Shown here one piece after another: positions 34,336 to 46,310 of a DNA stretch of 64,000 bases. How positions within the stretch are numbered: the stretch's first letter is position 1; every line of letters starts with the position of its first letter. This DNA comes from Lineus longissimus (Eukaryota > Nemertea > Pilidiophora > Heteronemertea > Lineidae). Under the pieces are notes generated by a model, which was not told the origin of the DNA, made no database searches, and worked only from the letters and a program-made list of their open reading frames with translations. The stretch is from contig NC_088312.1 in assembly GCF_910592395.1 (NCBI RefSeq), forward strand, positions 16,189,292 through 16,253,291. Reading direction: 5' to 3'. The position numbers and the translations under genes are program-made.

Positions 34336-35116
34336 AAAAGATAAAGTGAATGAAATTGAAACTACACAATCCCACGTAAATAAACTGCTGTTATGGGTTT
34401 TTGCTAGTCAATACTAGCAATTCACCTTCTGGCATTTCCTTCAGCCCCAGAAATATTCAATAAATGGCATCATTTCAAATCCATCCAAGTGCTTGAACTA
34501 ATCATATACGTTCATACATATCATGCCACAACAAGGTGACAGTCTGAGGGTGCATTATGTTCATATTTATGTTGTGACCGTTACAGGGGAGTCGAGATGA
34601 AATCAATAGGTTAGGGTGCATAAAGGATGATTGGCAAGAGTCGATCATTTTCTCAATTGGTATATCTACCTGTTGCCAAATAATAATTTCTTAATTGCTT
34701 CCTATTTTTCAAAGTTTTTTCTCAGTGTAGTTAAAATTATTACTTTTTCTCAAGTTATGTGCAGGATGGGTCAATTGGTGGGCAGAAAACCACATTCTTC
34801 AGTCTACATTATTTGGGGATTACATCACTGTTGCAGCTATGTGGAGCCCGAGGGTCAAAAGTCGCTGTGGTGCATCACAAAGTTGTGGTGATGAATGTAG
34901 GCTTAAGAAATAACCTGGGGAGCCTATCTAGCTTTCAAAATGTTCTGTCAAACATATTTATAATTGACAGCAATAACATTGTTGCCCAATTATTTTACAG
35001 CACAGAACATACATGACCTAGTAATAAGGTGCTCAGTCAAGCTTATCCTTCTTTAAAAATGCCTTCTTTTCTGGTATTTTTCAGTCATACTGTACCATGA
35101 AACTCATCCTTGATCT
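34336..35116. other. Intron-like sequence, nothing recognised
   Basis: AT-rich unique sequence. Plus-strand frames of about 85 codons (34631-35016) resemble nothing known and lack support. Confidence 0.4.
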
Positions 35117-36666
35117 TAACAAGAGGCCCAAGGGCCTGGCGCTCAGCTGGATGACCTAATAACACAGGACTGAGGGTGTAAACCTTTATACTACTGTTTG
35201 AAGGTCAAGAGAACACGTTATACCACTAAAATTTCCAATGCAGAGCTGCCAGCTGGATGAAATGTGATTGAACTAATCATCCATGGTATGGAAATATTAC
35301 AGGAGGCAACGGAAGATATCCCTAGTTCAGTATGTTGTATCGGTAGCTTTACAGAGAAGAAGTGTCAGAGAGGATGTGACTTCTCCATGGACAACTGTAG
35401 TATGTCCAGGCTGGGTTGTACAGCACAAGGATACAAAATGCTGTCTGTAATTGAGAGGTATCCTGATTTAACAGAGGTCAATATAAATAGAAATGACCAG
35501 TTTGGGACTAACACCACTGTCTTTTTTTGATAACGTAGAGATTACAGGAGTCAACAAAATTAGTTTTATTGAGAGAAATTGACCTGTCCCTGCAGGTGAT
35601 TGGAATTTAAAATACAAAGGGTCGTTTTTCCGGACATTGTGCTCTACTGCGTATCCCTAGCGAGTCGATCGGGAATCTATTTTTTATTTAGACCAGCGAT
35701 TACGTCATTTCTGGTGATTCCCTACGTTGTGCAATGAGTGCTTTTTAAAGTGTGCCATTTGGCAAATGGCATGCATTAGCATGCAATAGATTTTATCAGC
35801 ACTGCCAATTGCCGAACAGAATGCCGTAGCTCCGTCAATTTTGAATCAATTTTTATGGGAGCAACATTATTGTGTTGCTTGGAATGTCTACTTTTTACTC
35901 ATGTAAGAATCGTAGAACTAAAAACTAAAATGCAAACAGAATCATGCCGATTCACTGCACATACTGTGGGAATTCTCCACTTCAAAATAATTCGCGAACA
36001 GAGCGTGCACTTCTAATATCATTTTCACAGAATTGTGGCCATATTTTCAAGAACTAATTTCTGAAAGTAGTCCGTAAAGACCTTATGACTACCCACTGAA
36101 AGGAGCTAGAGATAATATCGCCTACTTGACTTCTTTTTAGCAGAAAATTGGTTACTGTGTTGCAAAATCAATCTTCCATCTTTAGACTGGTCACAGTGGT
36201 TAAGCTGAAATATAGCCTGGTTCCTTTGCCAATTCCATGCGCAGAATACAACTGCGCAACTCACGTCTTAGCCCAGGCTTTTGAATCGTCAACAATTGAG
36301 TTAATTGTGCCTGTAGTGCCAACTGGCGGTGAAAACTAAGCTAATTCCATTACTAGTAAAAAAGAAAAATTACCAAAAAATATTCGGCCAGATGTGAAAA
36401 TAATATTTCCTCTGTGGACCGAGGTATAAAGGAAAGAAGTTTAAACTTCCTGATGACCTCATTCGCTTAATGTAGGTCGGATCGCGCTGATTTTTTGTTT
36501 CTGAGTTCATCACGGGTTACGCCTAATTTAGCAGCGTCAACAAAGTGCCTAGGCCATGCGGTTACAAAATGCCCAAAAGTGACACGGAAGGAAGGACAGA
36601 CACCATTCCCTTATATTATATAGTTATATTACCAGCTTTGCTGACTTTGTCAGCTGAGCTAAAAAT
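35117..36666 (+). repeat. Family C stem-loop element, full length
   Basis: The 5' end AACAAGAGGCCCAAGGGCC forms a hairpin, followed by GCTCAGCTG (35141-35149). The 3' end has GCTGAC-TTT-GTCAGC (36640-36654) overlapping CAGCTGAGC (36651-36659), the exact complement of the 5' motif, then TAAAAA. A degraded GGAAGGA stretch precedes it. The insertion-free region 'gtgctctactgcgtatccct' (35638-35657) is where the copy at 53582 carries a foldback element. Confidence 0.85.
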
Positions 36667-36687
36667 AAACATTTGCGTGACATTTAA

Positions 36688-37723
36688 AATGAAATGGCCA
36701 GGGCCATTGTGCTCACCTCATGTGGAGGAAAGATAAAGAGCATGGTATTGTGTCATGTAGTGTTAGGTTTGATGTAGGTCCAAGCAATTACAATTTCCCC
36801 AAAATGGCCAATTTACAGTACATTCGACCTCTGTGACCTTGAAAAGTAGGTCAAATCAAAGAAGACCCGGGTGACACATTGAATGGTTGTTAGAATTAGA
36901 TGTACCTATGATATAAAATTGGTGCCAATCGGGCAAGTCATTACTAGGAATAATGGCATTTTGAAGAATTTAGGATTTGGCCCCCTCCCTGGAGGCCAAA
37001 CGGCAAATCAGATCGCACCAAACTTCGGTACCTGAGATCACCTGACCAAGGGGTACATGTGTACTTAATTTGTGATCAATAGTCATTGCAGTTAAGAAAC
37101 GTGCCATAGTTACGGCCTGACGGCGAATTTACGCCATTTGACCTCTGTGACCTTGACAAGAAGGTCAAATTAAAAACCTGTGTGACATATACTGTATGGT
37201 GGTTAGATGTACCCATGATATCAAATTGGTGGCAATCGGGCAAGAAGTTAAGGAATAATCACATTTTTAAGGTTTTTGGATTTTGCCCCCTGGTGGTCAA
37301 GTGGTAAATCATATTGGACCAAACTTCGGTCCCTGAGATCACCTGACTAAGGGGTAAATGTGTACCAAATTTGGTATCAATAGTCATTGCAGTTTAGAAA
37401 CGTGCCATCGTTACATCCTAATGGCCAATTTACACCATTTGACCTCTGTGACCTAGAAAAGGAGGTCAAATCAAAAACCCGGAGGATATATGATGCACCT
37501 TTGCTAGAAGTACCGACCATATTTTTTTCAAAATTTCCCGACTACTATTAAGGGAGATATTGCATATTTTCACTTTTAACGTTTGGCCCCCTGGTGGCCA
37601 AACCATGAAACGAATCGGACCGAAACTTGGTCTCCAAGGTGTCATTACATAAGGGTACATGTGTGCCAAGTTTCAACTCAATAGCTCTAACAGTTACGAA
37701 ACGTGCCCAGCTAACGGACGACG

Positions 37724-37758
<35 letters not shown>

Positions 37759-37814
37759 ACGACGGACGCCATGGTATGGGATAAGCTCACCTCTGCTAAG
37801 AGGTGAGCTAAAAA
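36688..37814 (+). repeat. Family A stem-loop element, copy 2 (complete)
   Basis: Full-length copy with 5' AATGGCCAGGGCCATT and GCTCACCTC, a GAC microsatellite at about 37716-37770 and the terminal hairpin AGCTCACCTCT / AGAGGTGAGCT followed by AAAA. It includes the 62 bp missing from copy 1. It begins only about 20 bp downstream of a family C 3' end. Confidence 0.88.
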
Positions 37815-37846
37815 GTACTGGTCAGGAAACACTCTACCTGGTGGAT

Positions 37847-38182
37847 TATTGTTTCAGCTAAAGCAGAAAAGCAGGGCGCGGTACCCTACCTCGCCAGGGG
37901 GTGTCCTGTCACCCTTTTTTTAAAAAGAAAATGCCTTGCCTTTTAAATAAGTTTTCATGAATAGTATAATTGGTCTGACACCGCATAAAAGGCATATACA
38001 TGTATGTGTAAAATGCACAATTGGCTCCATAAAATTCTCTTTTGTACCATAGAACTACGAACATTGTTGATCTTTCGATTAAAAGCAGAAATTGCTGCAA
38101 TGAAAAATGCCCTTTTTTGGCTGAAAATTGCTATTGCCTTTTCAGAGCCCGATGTTGCCCTGCCTTTTTGAAATCCTGGCTG
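37847..38182. mobile_element. Possible short inverted-repeat element
   Basis: The left side reads TGTTTCAGCTAAAGC and the right side CCTGGCTGAAACA, giving an imperfect 11-bp inverted repeat. Within it are 'ctcgccaggggg' and 'gaaatcctgg', echoing the ends of the CAGTG element at 22500-25692. No target duplication was recognised. It lies just upstream of the tomosyn exon on the minus strand's 3' side. Confidence 0.4.
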
Positions 38183-38220
38183 AAACACTATCGACCAACT
38201 GAAATGAAATTAATGCTTAC

Positions 38221-38302
38221 CTCATTGATAAGGAAAATGACTTGTAATACGGCAATATCACCATCATGTCGCAGGTGGCAGTCAACTCCCGGCCTTCCAA
38301 AT
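38221..38302 (-). CDS. STXBP5: Tomosyn (syntaxin-binding protein 5) exon, upstream of the WD40 blade
   Basis: An 82-bp exon with acceptor CTTGTCTCAG|A and donor AATGAG|GTAAGC. It completes a split codon and then encodes 27 residues, with FGRPGVDCHLRHDG at the start and VIFLINE at the end. This stretch is the recognisable continuation of tomosyn's first WD40 repeats, and it joins in phase 0 to the exon at 28416-28516. The preceding exon, which should encode the first propeller strand, was not found between here and 64000. Flanking DNA (38183-38517) is unique sequence. Confidence 0.85.
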
Positions 38303-38517
38303 CTGAGACAAGCCAGTTAAGGAAAACATACCAATCAATAAATGAGTTGACATCAACCCACAAAAAAAACTCAGCTGGCCAGATGCCAAATAAAACTCGA
38401 ATTGACTTATCAGTCAATTTGAAAACTACTGACCAGCACAGCACGTAAGAGGATACCATGACAAGTCAACTTGAACACTGCACTCTGGCACCAAGATACT
38501 CGAAAGTAAGACGTTAC

Positions 38518-38650
38518 AAGAGACCCATGGGCCTGGCGCTCAGCTGAATGTAAAGATGCTCACTTTTGTTTCCTGGGTTAGTGTATCAAAACATTCCGCC
38601 ACAAAACAGCTAGTAAAAATGTTTCCAAGATGGCTGCGTGCCAAATAAAA
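38518..38650 (+). repeat. Family F element, copy 2, left end
   Basis: GAGACCCATGGGCCTGGC with GCTCAGCTGAATG, then 'cttttgtttcctgggtta', matching copy 1 at 20885-21010. It is interrupted after 'gtgccaaataaa' by a family B element. Confidence 0.75.
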
Positions 38651-39632
38651 ATGAAATGGCCAAGGGGCCATTGTGCTCACCGCATACATATTTGGTGGTT
38701 AGGAATTCATCCTGGTTAAGAAACTTGCTACATGTATAGTAAGTATATCAACCAAAGTCGGTATGACATGTGATGTATCGTTATTTGGAGTACCTACCAT
38801 AAAAATATCATCAAAAACAAGTCACTAATAAGCGAGATATTGCACTTTTTACCTTTTTTAGTTTTGGCCTCCTGGTGGCCAAGTCTAGATTCAGATCAGA
38901 TCGAAATTCGGTGTCCGAGGTAACATGATGTAGGGAGTCGTGTACCAGTTCATAGCTTTATTTATTGGTTAAGAATCGTGCCATAGTTATACAGAGTGAA
39001 ACGGCCGATTCACAACATTTGACCTCTATGACCTTGAAAATTAGGTCAAATCAAGAAGCTGTAGGATATGTGATGTATCCTTGCTCTGAGTTCCTACCAT
39101 AAAAATATCATTGAAAACAAGTCACTATTAAGCAAGATATTGCACTTTTTACCTTTTTTAGTTTTAGCCCCCTGGTGGCCAAGTCCAGAATCAGATCTGA
39201 CCGAAATTCGGTGTAAGAGGTTATATGAGAATCAGATCAGACTGAAATTTGATGTCAGAGTTTATATGATGTCGGGAGTCATGTTACACTCAAAATGACA
39301 ATTTACGCCGTTTGACCTCTGTGACCTTGAAAATTAGGTCAAATCATAAATCGTAAGACATGTGATGTATCCTTCCTAGGAAAACCTACCATGAGAATTT
39401 TATCGAAAACAGGTCACTCATAAGAGAGATATCACACTTTTTAGGTTTCCACTTCTGGCCCCCTGGTGGCCAAGTCAAGAATCAGATCAAACCGAAATTC
39501 ACTGCCAGAGGTCACCTGACCTGGGGGGTGTCATGCATACTACAAAGATTTGAGTCCATAGCCCTAGCGGTTAAGAAACGGGCCACTGTTTTTGAAATAG
39601 GATACGACGGACGGCTGAACCGGTGAGCCAAA
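38651..39632 (+). repeat. Family B stem-loop element inserted in family F copy 2
   Basis: It runs from 'atgaaatggccaaggggccattgtgctcacc' to 'ccggtgagccaaaaa' with three rounds of the 'gacctctgtgaccttgaaaattaggtcaaatca' and 'ggccccctggtggccaagtc' modules. Family F copy 1 (near 21003-21030) has no insertion at the equivalent 'gtgccaaattaaaaa', placing the insertion between A residues with no clear target duplication. Confidence 0.82.
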
Positions 39633-40760
39633 AACACAAGGAGCTTTGCTCAATCCATCCGATTGTTCACACTTCATATAATAAGTGTGATTAAAAGTTG
39701 AAGGTTGTTACGGAGATTAAATCTTACTAGTTGCGATTGTTCGTTCTTCGAGAGTCACAACCCAATAGACAACCAGTAACTGCAGTCTGGACCTTTACAT
39801 CAATCAGTTGAAGTTTAACTTGAGACAAACCAGTCCGTCAGATGCATGGTCACAACCTCGGACAACTACATCATGTGGTAAATGTAGTTTGGACCTTTGT
39901 ATCTATTCCTTCGAAGTGCAGGTTGTGGAAAACCAGTCCAGTCGATGCATGGTCACAACCTTGGGGCAAACAGTTAAGGCAGTATGGACCTCAAATCCTT
40001 TGAAGTGCAAGTTGAGACAAACCAGCCTCGTAGATGCATGGTTATAACCAGAAACACTCTGGACCTTTACCTTAATTCCATTGAAGTGTAGGTTGGTTGC
40101 GACAAACTAGTCCAGTGAACATGGTCCAGCCTGAGCCGGGACAGCCATGCGGTAATTGCCATCGGTTTTACACCAGGGACAGCCAATAGTTTCAAAGTGC
40201 AAGGCGAGGATCAAGTCCAAGGGGTATGATTTTCTTAGCCCGCATTGATAGCGAGTAAAAACTTAACAGATACACTTGATTTTTTTGGTAAACCAAATGC
40301 CACATACGGTTTTCTTTATTTAATCAATTTCGAGATGAGTGTTACAGCGCAAAACATTGAAATACTAGAATTGACTGATTCTTCTGATGATCGCGCGGGT
40401 GAGCACTGAAGTTGGATGGGAGGTGCAATGTGTTCGTTTGTTTCTATGAGTATGAGCTTCTCTCATCTTATAATGGTATTGTTTATTCACATTAGTTATG
40501 CTATGTGACAAGAGTTATTTGTTGAGAAATCCACCTTTAAGAGCCGGACTTTGACATTGGTTTAGATCAGATACTCTGCCGCCCTTTTGACAACACAGTG
40601 ACTTAGCACATGATCGTTTCGTCTGCTTGTTCATAAATTAAACCCAGTTTTGTCAGGCGTTTAAAAGCATGATATGTAAATAAACTGTCGGTGAAAATGT
40701 TAACAATTAAATATATTGACTGCTGAATCATCAAGGATGGACAGCAAGAGCTTGGGAAAA
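39633..40760 (+). repeat. Family F element, copy 2, right part
   Basis: It continues family F from 'aaggagctttgctcaatcc' through tandem units around 'gatgcatggtcacaacc' (39841, 39945, 40034) to 'cagcaagagcttgg'. It lacks the CAGTG element that interrupts copy 1: 'aaatatattgactgctgaatcatc' (about 40710-40733) is the empty site. Confidence 0.78.
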
Positions 40761-40761
40761 G

Positions 40762-40944
40762 AATAACATGGCCAGGGGCCATTGTGCTCACCGTATAGAT
40801 ATTTGATGGTTAGGAATTCATCCTGGTTAAAAACATTCTACATGTATACTATATATAGGTCAAACAAAAGTCGGTACGACATGTGATGTATCATTGCTTG
40901 GAGTACCTACCATAAAAATATCATCGAAAAAAAATCACTAATAA
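40762..40944 (+). repeat. Family B element, left piece (split by piggyBac copy 2)
   Basis: It starts with 'aacatggccaggggccattgtgctcacc' and ends 'aaaatcactaATAA'. The same element continues at 47028 with ATAA and 'gggagatattgcac', giving the usual 'cactaataagcgagatattgcac' arrangement. Confidence 0.82.
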
Positions 40945-40958
40945 CCCTTTCCATGCGG

Positions 40959-41844
40959 AATTTCCTAAATCCTATCCAGCTTAGTTTGCGGAATTAATTT
41001 GGGCCATTTCTGTTACTTTTAGGGGCTTTTTTGCTGGTGTAACAACTATTGGCAATATAATAATGAATCTTTTACCAGCGATAGAGAACTTTCTGGGGAT
41101 TATGGGAATACCTTACAAGGCACCTTGGGGGTCAGGCCAGGGGGTCAAATTTGACAATTCCCTTATTTCGTAAAAATGTGGACAAAATAATACATCATAT
41201 TTTACTGAGGAAATAAGAAAACCATTTCAATTGTGTCTTTCTTATTTTTCTTTCATTCTAGGGTCAAAACCAAAACTTTTGGTGGTAGTTTGGGGTCATT
41301 TCCATCATCCTTGGGGGTCAGGGTGGCAAAATGAAGAAATACTTTTTTTCCAAGTTTTCAGTGAAACTCACACGTTTCAGACTTTTTTTGCAACTCTATC
41401 TCCAATACCAGTTACGGAAATAGGCTAAAACCAGGAATGCATGTACAGAACTTCTTGGGGAAAACAAGATCAATATTTACTCCTGTGTTCAGGGGTCTGC
41501 GGGTCCTGGGGATCAATTTAGACCCTTCTGGCCTAGTCGCAAACTGTAAAATTTATAGATAAAAAAATATAGTCATTTTTCAGAACAAATCCAACTGTTT
41601 TTGTGTTTTCCTCTTACAAGTTACAACTGTGAACAAATTTACCAGGCTAAATAACACCATATAGAGGTTCGAAATGTTGAAATAAGGGCCAAAACCTTTT
41701 TTGCCCTGACACACATCTCACAGGGTGGTCACAACACTTTGAATAAGTTCAAATAGCTGATGTCCTACACCATACTTGTATCATTGATGCACCACAGAGC
41801 TGAAACTAGAAATATATAACGCAATTGGGACAAATTGCGAATGT
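40959..41844. other. 3' side of piggyBac copy 2, non-coding
   Basis: About 0.9 kb between the left terminal repeat and the family D insertion. It has several 'ttgggggtcagg' phrases (41127, 41310) and no open frame of note. It is probably the untranslated 3' region of the piggyBac element. Confidence 0.5.
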
Positions 41845-42290
41845 ATGCCCCCGCTCTGGTGTGTTCGGTGTGTTAATATGTTCATTGCGCGCATTATTTA
41901 GCCTATAAATATGAAATTGTGGCTATAAGCGCACCTCGAATATAAGCGCAGTGCGCTTATAAGCGCATAAATACGATAATTTCTTCTCTGTGGCTGTTTA
42001 TGAAATTTTGTGGAGGCTCTCAAATAACATCCACAATAATATGGCTGTTGACTGGGCTAGTTGGTCTGACAATAGACATGCACGTGAACAGCAGAGGTTG
42101 GTTTTCCCATTTACTCACTACAGAGGTGAAGCGTGGTCTATACTATTTACGCCGTTGTCATCTCCTTGATCTTTTAAGTTTTTGCCGTTTCCAAGGCGAT
42201 TGCCTGCTAGCAATTTACACAGAAGATCACTGGGCAAGCTGTTGACCCTGTTACTGGAACAGCATCAATTATGCGATCGCCTGGAATCAG

Positions 42291-42585
42291 TCACAGAATA
42301 TCTGGTACTCAGGAAGTTAAAGACTAGTCACTGCCGGGTAGTAGTGCAATCTGCTAGAATCAGTCACAGAATATCCATTGCTTACATGCTAATGAATAAC
42401 AACTGTCAGGCTATTTATCCCTTCTCCTGGTGTCAGTCACAGAATATCCAATGCTCGGATATCAATGAATAGGAATTGCCTAGCTATTTATCTCATCTCC
42501 TGATGTCTGTCACAGAATATCCAATGCTCGGATATCAATGAATAGCAACTGCGTGGCTATTTATCTCATCTCTTATCTTATCTCA
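42291..42585 (+). repeat. 73-bp minisatellite, four units
   Basis: 'tcacagaatatc' recurs at 42291, 42364, 42437 and 42510, an exact 73-bp spacing. Units also share 'gctcggatatcaatgaata' and 'gctatttatctcatctcc'. The last two units are the most alike. Confidence 0.85.
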
Positions 42586-42599
42586 TCTCAGCAAAAATC

Positions 42600-44110
42600 T
42601 AAGATGGCGGCTGGAGGCCATTTTGGATTCTGGAATGCGCCCAAAATCGATAGAGAAACTCCCCTACTGAAGACCATTACACCACAAAAGTTTGAAGTGT
42701 GTCAAACCTCTAGTTCTTCAGTTAACAATCGGAATACCAAAATCTAAGTTGGCTGCTGGCAGCCATATTGGATTTTGGAACACGCCCAAAATTGATAGAA
42801 AGCATCCCCTGAATGACCATTGCACCACAAAAGTTTGAAGTGTGTCAAACCTCTAGTTCTTCAGTTAACAATCGGAATACCAAAATCTAAGTTGGCTGCT
42901 GGCAGCCATATTGAATTTTGGGTCAGGCCCAAAATCAACAGGAAACCTCCCCTACACAACCTCATCACACCACATAAGTTTCAGGTCTGTCACTCACTTG
43001 GTTCTTGAGTTACAGGTCGGAATGCGAAAAACCAAGTCGGGCCTGGCAGCCATCTTGGATTTCAGATCGGGCCCAAAATGGATAGGGAACCTCCCCTACA
43101 CTAGGTTATAACACCACATAAGTTTCAGGTCTGTCACTCACTCGGTTCTTAATTTACCGGGCGGAATACAAATCACCAAGTCGGGGACCTGGTGGCCATC
43201 TTTGATTTCGGGTCGGGCCCAAAATCGATAGGGAACCTCCCCTACCATAGACCATTACACCACAAAAGTTTGAAGACTGTTGGACCTCTGGTTCTCCAGT
43301 TAACGAGCGGAATGCCAAAATCTAAGATGGTGGCTGGCGGCCATCTTTGATTTTGGGTCGGGCCCAAAATCGATAGGGAACCTCCCCTACCATAGACCAT
43401 TACACCACAAAAGTTTGAAGACTGTTGGACCTCTGGTTCTCCAGTTAACGAGCGGAATGCCAAAATCTAAGATGGTGGCTGGCGGCCATCTTTGATTTTG
43501 GGTCGGGCCCAAAATCGATAGGGAACCTCCCCTACCATAGACCATTACACCACAAAAGTTTGAAGACTGTTGGACCTCCGGTTCTCCAGTTAACGAGCGG
43601 AATGCGAAAATCTAAGATGGTGGCTGGCGGCCATCTTTGATTTCGGGTCGGGCCCAAAATCGATAGGGAACCTCCCCTACCATAGACCATTACGCCACAA
43701 AAGTTTGAAGACTGTTGGACCTCCGGTTCTCTAGTAAACGAGCGGAATGCGAAAATCTAAGATGGTGGCTGGCGGCCATCTTTGATTTCGGGTCGGGCCC
43801 AAAATCGATAGGGAACCTCCCCTACCATAGACCATTACGCCACAAAAGTTTGAAGACTGTTGGACCTCCGGTTCTCCAGTTAACGAGCGGAATGCGAAAA
43901 TCTAAGATGGTGGCTGGCGACCATCTTTGATTTTGGGTCGGGCCCAAAATCGATAGGGAACCTCCCCTACCATAGACCATCACACCACAAAAGTTTGAAG
44001 ACTGTTGGACCTCTGGTTCTCTAGTAAACGAGCGGAATGCGAAAATCTAAGATGGCGGCTGGTGGCCATATTGGATTTTGGAACGCGCCAAAAAACAATA
44101 GGGACCCTTT
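42600..44110 (+). repeat. 145-bp satellite array, eleven units
   Basis: 'cccaaaatcgatagggaacc' or variants recur at 42640, 42785, 42928, 43072, 43218, 43363, 43508, 43653, 43798, 43943 and about 44088. Spacing is 143-146 bp, exactly 145 in the middle. Central units (43218-43943) are almost identical while the edge units are diverged, as expected of unequal exchange or gene conversion acting in the middle of an array. Open frames across it are by-products. Confidence 0.92.
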
Positions 44111-44399
44111 GACACATTAGGCCTACACCCCCTAAAAATTTCAAGTCAGCCGAGCAAGGGGTTCTTGAGTTATAGTCTGGAATTCAGTGCGGCGGACGCG
44201 GCCGGAAACCACCTGAGAACATAATGCCCCCACTTTAGCTGGGGCATAATAAGACATGTTTATCAATATAGCCTCATTATGGTACCTATGGAAGCAGGGG
44301 GTGGGGTGGAGGGCTGGTTGGTCCCTGCATGTATTACAATAATAGTATGTCTCGTGCCTCCTGCCAGTATCCTGTAGTATTTGTTATACTAATCATGGC

Positions 44400-46266
44400 G
44401 ATGCCTGTTGTACATTTCAACCACGTTTGGCGTCACCACAGGTTCTGCCCTACCCCCTGAAGTTCTTGACAACAGTTTCATTCCCCTTGTAATATGTGCT
44501 GATCATGGTAACAACCCTTTTGTTCTTCCAGTCAATAAGCCTCACATTATCATTTCGATAGGCCTTCCTATCCCCTACATCCATCCGCCTGACATCCTTG
44601 ATGACTTGAGGAATCCCCTGACAGTTTAGCATTTGAGTTCCAGTCATATGAGAACCTCCGTCCATACAAGTTTTCAGCCAAGGCAACACTACAATACAGA
44701 CGATCAAGAAAGACATGGTGCCCCTGTTTGAGTAGTCATCAATGATGTCAATGACGGCTCGCCCTGTTCTAGTACTTCTTAGTTCTTCACCCTGGTTCAA
44801 GGTATGGCGCTTCTTCCCTTCCGAAGTGCAATTTTATGTTTGACATATAGCCAGTGTGTGAGCAGGCTAGTGTCCTTGCTAGCATGCCCCACTTGGTTGG
44901 CTTCTTTGGATTATACATCCTGAAAATTACACATCCTTTGTAACCGATCATGCTTTCGTCGATGGATAACTCTTAGTGCGGCTTGTAGTAGTCGTTGAAC
45001 TTCACAACGAGTTTGTCAACAAGGTGGCTGATCTTTTGTCCCCTGGCACGGTTGTTGCGGTTTGGCTGACACACATGGAGCATGGTATGATATAGCAGCA
45101 AGAAGCGATACCTGTTCATTGCATCCCTGAAGAATGGTACATTCTTACCCACTCTGTTGACAAGTACATTTGGATGAAGGGCAGTTAGATGATACCTATG
45201 TCCAAGAGGATACCCAAATGAAATGGCCAGGGCCATTGTGCTCACCTCATGTGGAGGAAAGATGGATAAAGAGCATGGTATTGTGTCATGTAGTGTTAGG
45301 TTTGATGTAGGTTTAAGCAATTACAATTTCCCCAAAATGGCCAATTTACAGTACATTCGACCTCTGTGACCTTGAAAAGTAGGTCAAATCAAAGAAGACC
45401 CGGGTGACACATTGAATGGTTGTTAGAATTAGATGTACCTATGATATAAAATTGGTGCCAATCGGGCAAGTCATTACTAGGAATAATGGCATTTTGAAGA
45501 ATTTAGGATTTGGCCCCCTCCCTGGAGGCCAAACGGCAAATCAGATCGCACCAAACTTCGGTACCTGAGATCACCTGACCAAGGGGTACATGTGTACTTA
45601 ATTTGTGATCAATAGTCATTGCAGTTAAGAAACGTGCCATAGTTACGGCCTGACGGCGAATTTACACCATTTGACCTCTGTGACCTTGACAAGAAGGTCA
45701 AATTAAAAACCTGTGTGACATATACTGTATGGTGGTTAGATGTACCCATGATATCAAATTGGTGGCAATCAGGCAAGAAGTTAAGGAATAATCACATTTT
45801 TAAGGTTTTGGGATTTTGCCCCCTGGTGGTAAAGTGGTGAATCATATTGGACCAAACTTCGGTCCCTGAGATCACCTGACTAAGGGGTAAATGTGTACCA
45901 AATTTGGTATCAATAGTCATTGCAGTTTAGAAACGTGCCATCGTTACATCCTAACGGCCAATTTACACCATTTGACCTCTGTGACCATGAAAAGGAGGTC
46001 AAATCAAAAACCCGGAGGATATATGATGCACCTTTGCTAGAAGTACCTACCATATTTTTTTCAAAATTTCCCGACTACTATTAAGGGAGATATTGCATAT
46101 TTTCACTTTTAACGTTTGGCCCCCTGGTGGCCAAACCATGAAACGAATCGGACCGAAACTTGGTCTCCAAGGTGTCATTACATAAGGGTACATGTGTACC
46201 AAGTTTCAACTCAATAGCTCTAACAGTTACGAAACGTGCCCTGCTAACGGACGACGGACGACGACG

Positions 46267-46310
<44 letters not shown>

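Larger units (their letters stand above)
41845..44252 (+). repeat. Family D repeat, copy 2, with two minisatellites
   Basis: The end is a hairpin ATGCCCC / GGGGCAT (44224-44247) followed by AATAAG; a possible matching 5' motif ATGCCCCCGC lies at 41845. Inside are a palindrome TATAAGCGCA-G-TGCGCTTATA (about 41940-41960), four 73-bp units (42291-42585) and eleven 145-bp units (42600-44110). The 145-bp unit is the one seen at 18836-19680. The 5' boundary is uncertain. Confidence 0.7.

Noticed and set aside
42600-44110. Regularly spaced direct repeats suggesting a CRISPR-like array
   Set aside because: Units are contiguous 145-bp satellite monomers without unique spacers, in an animal genome.
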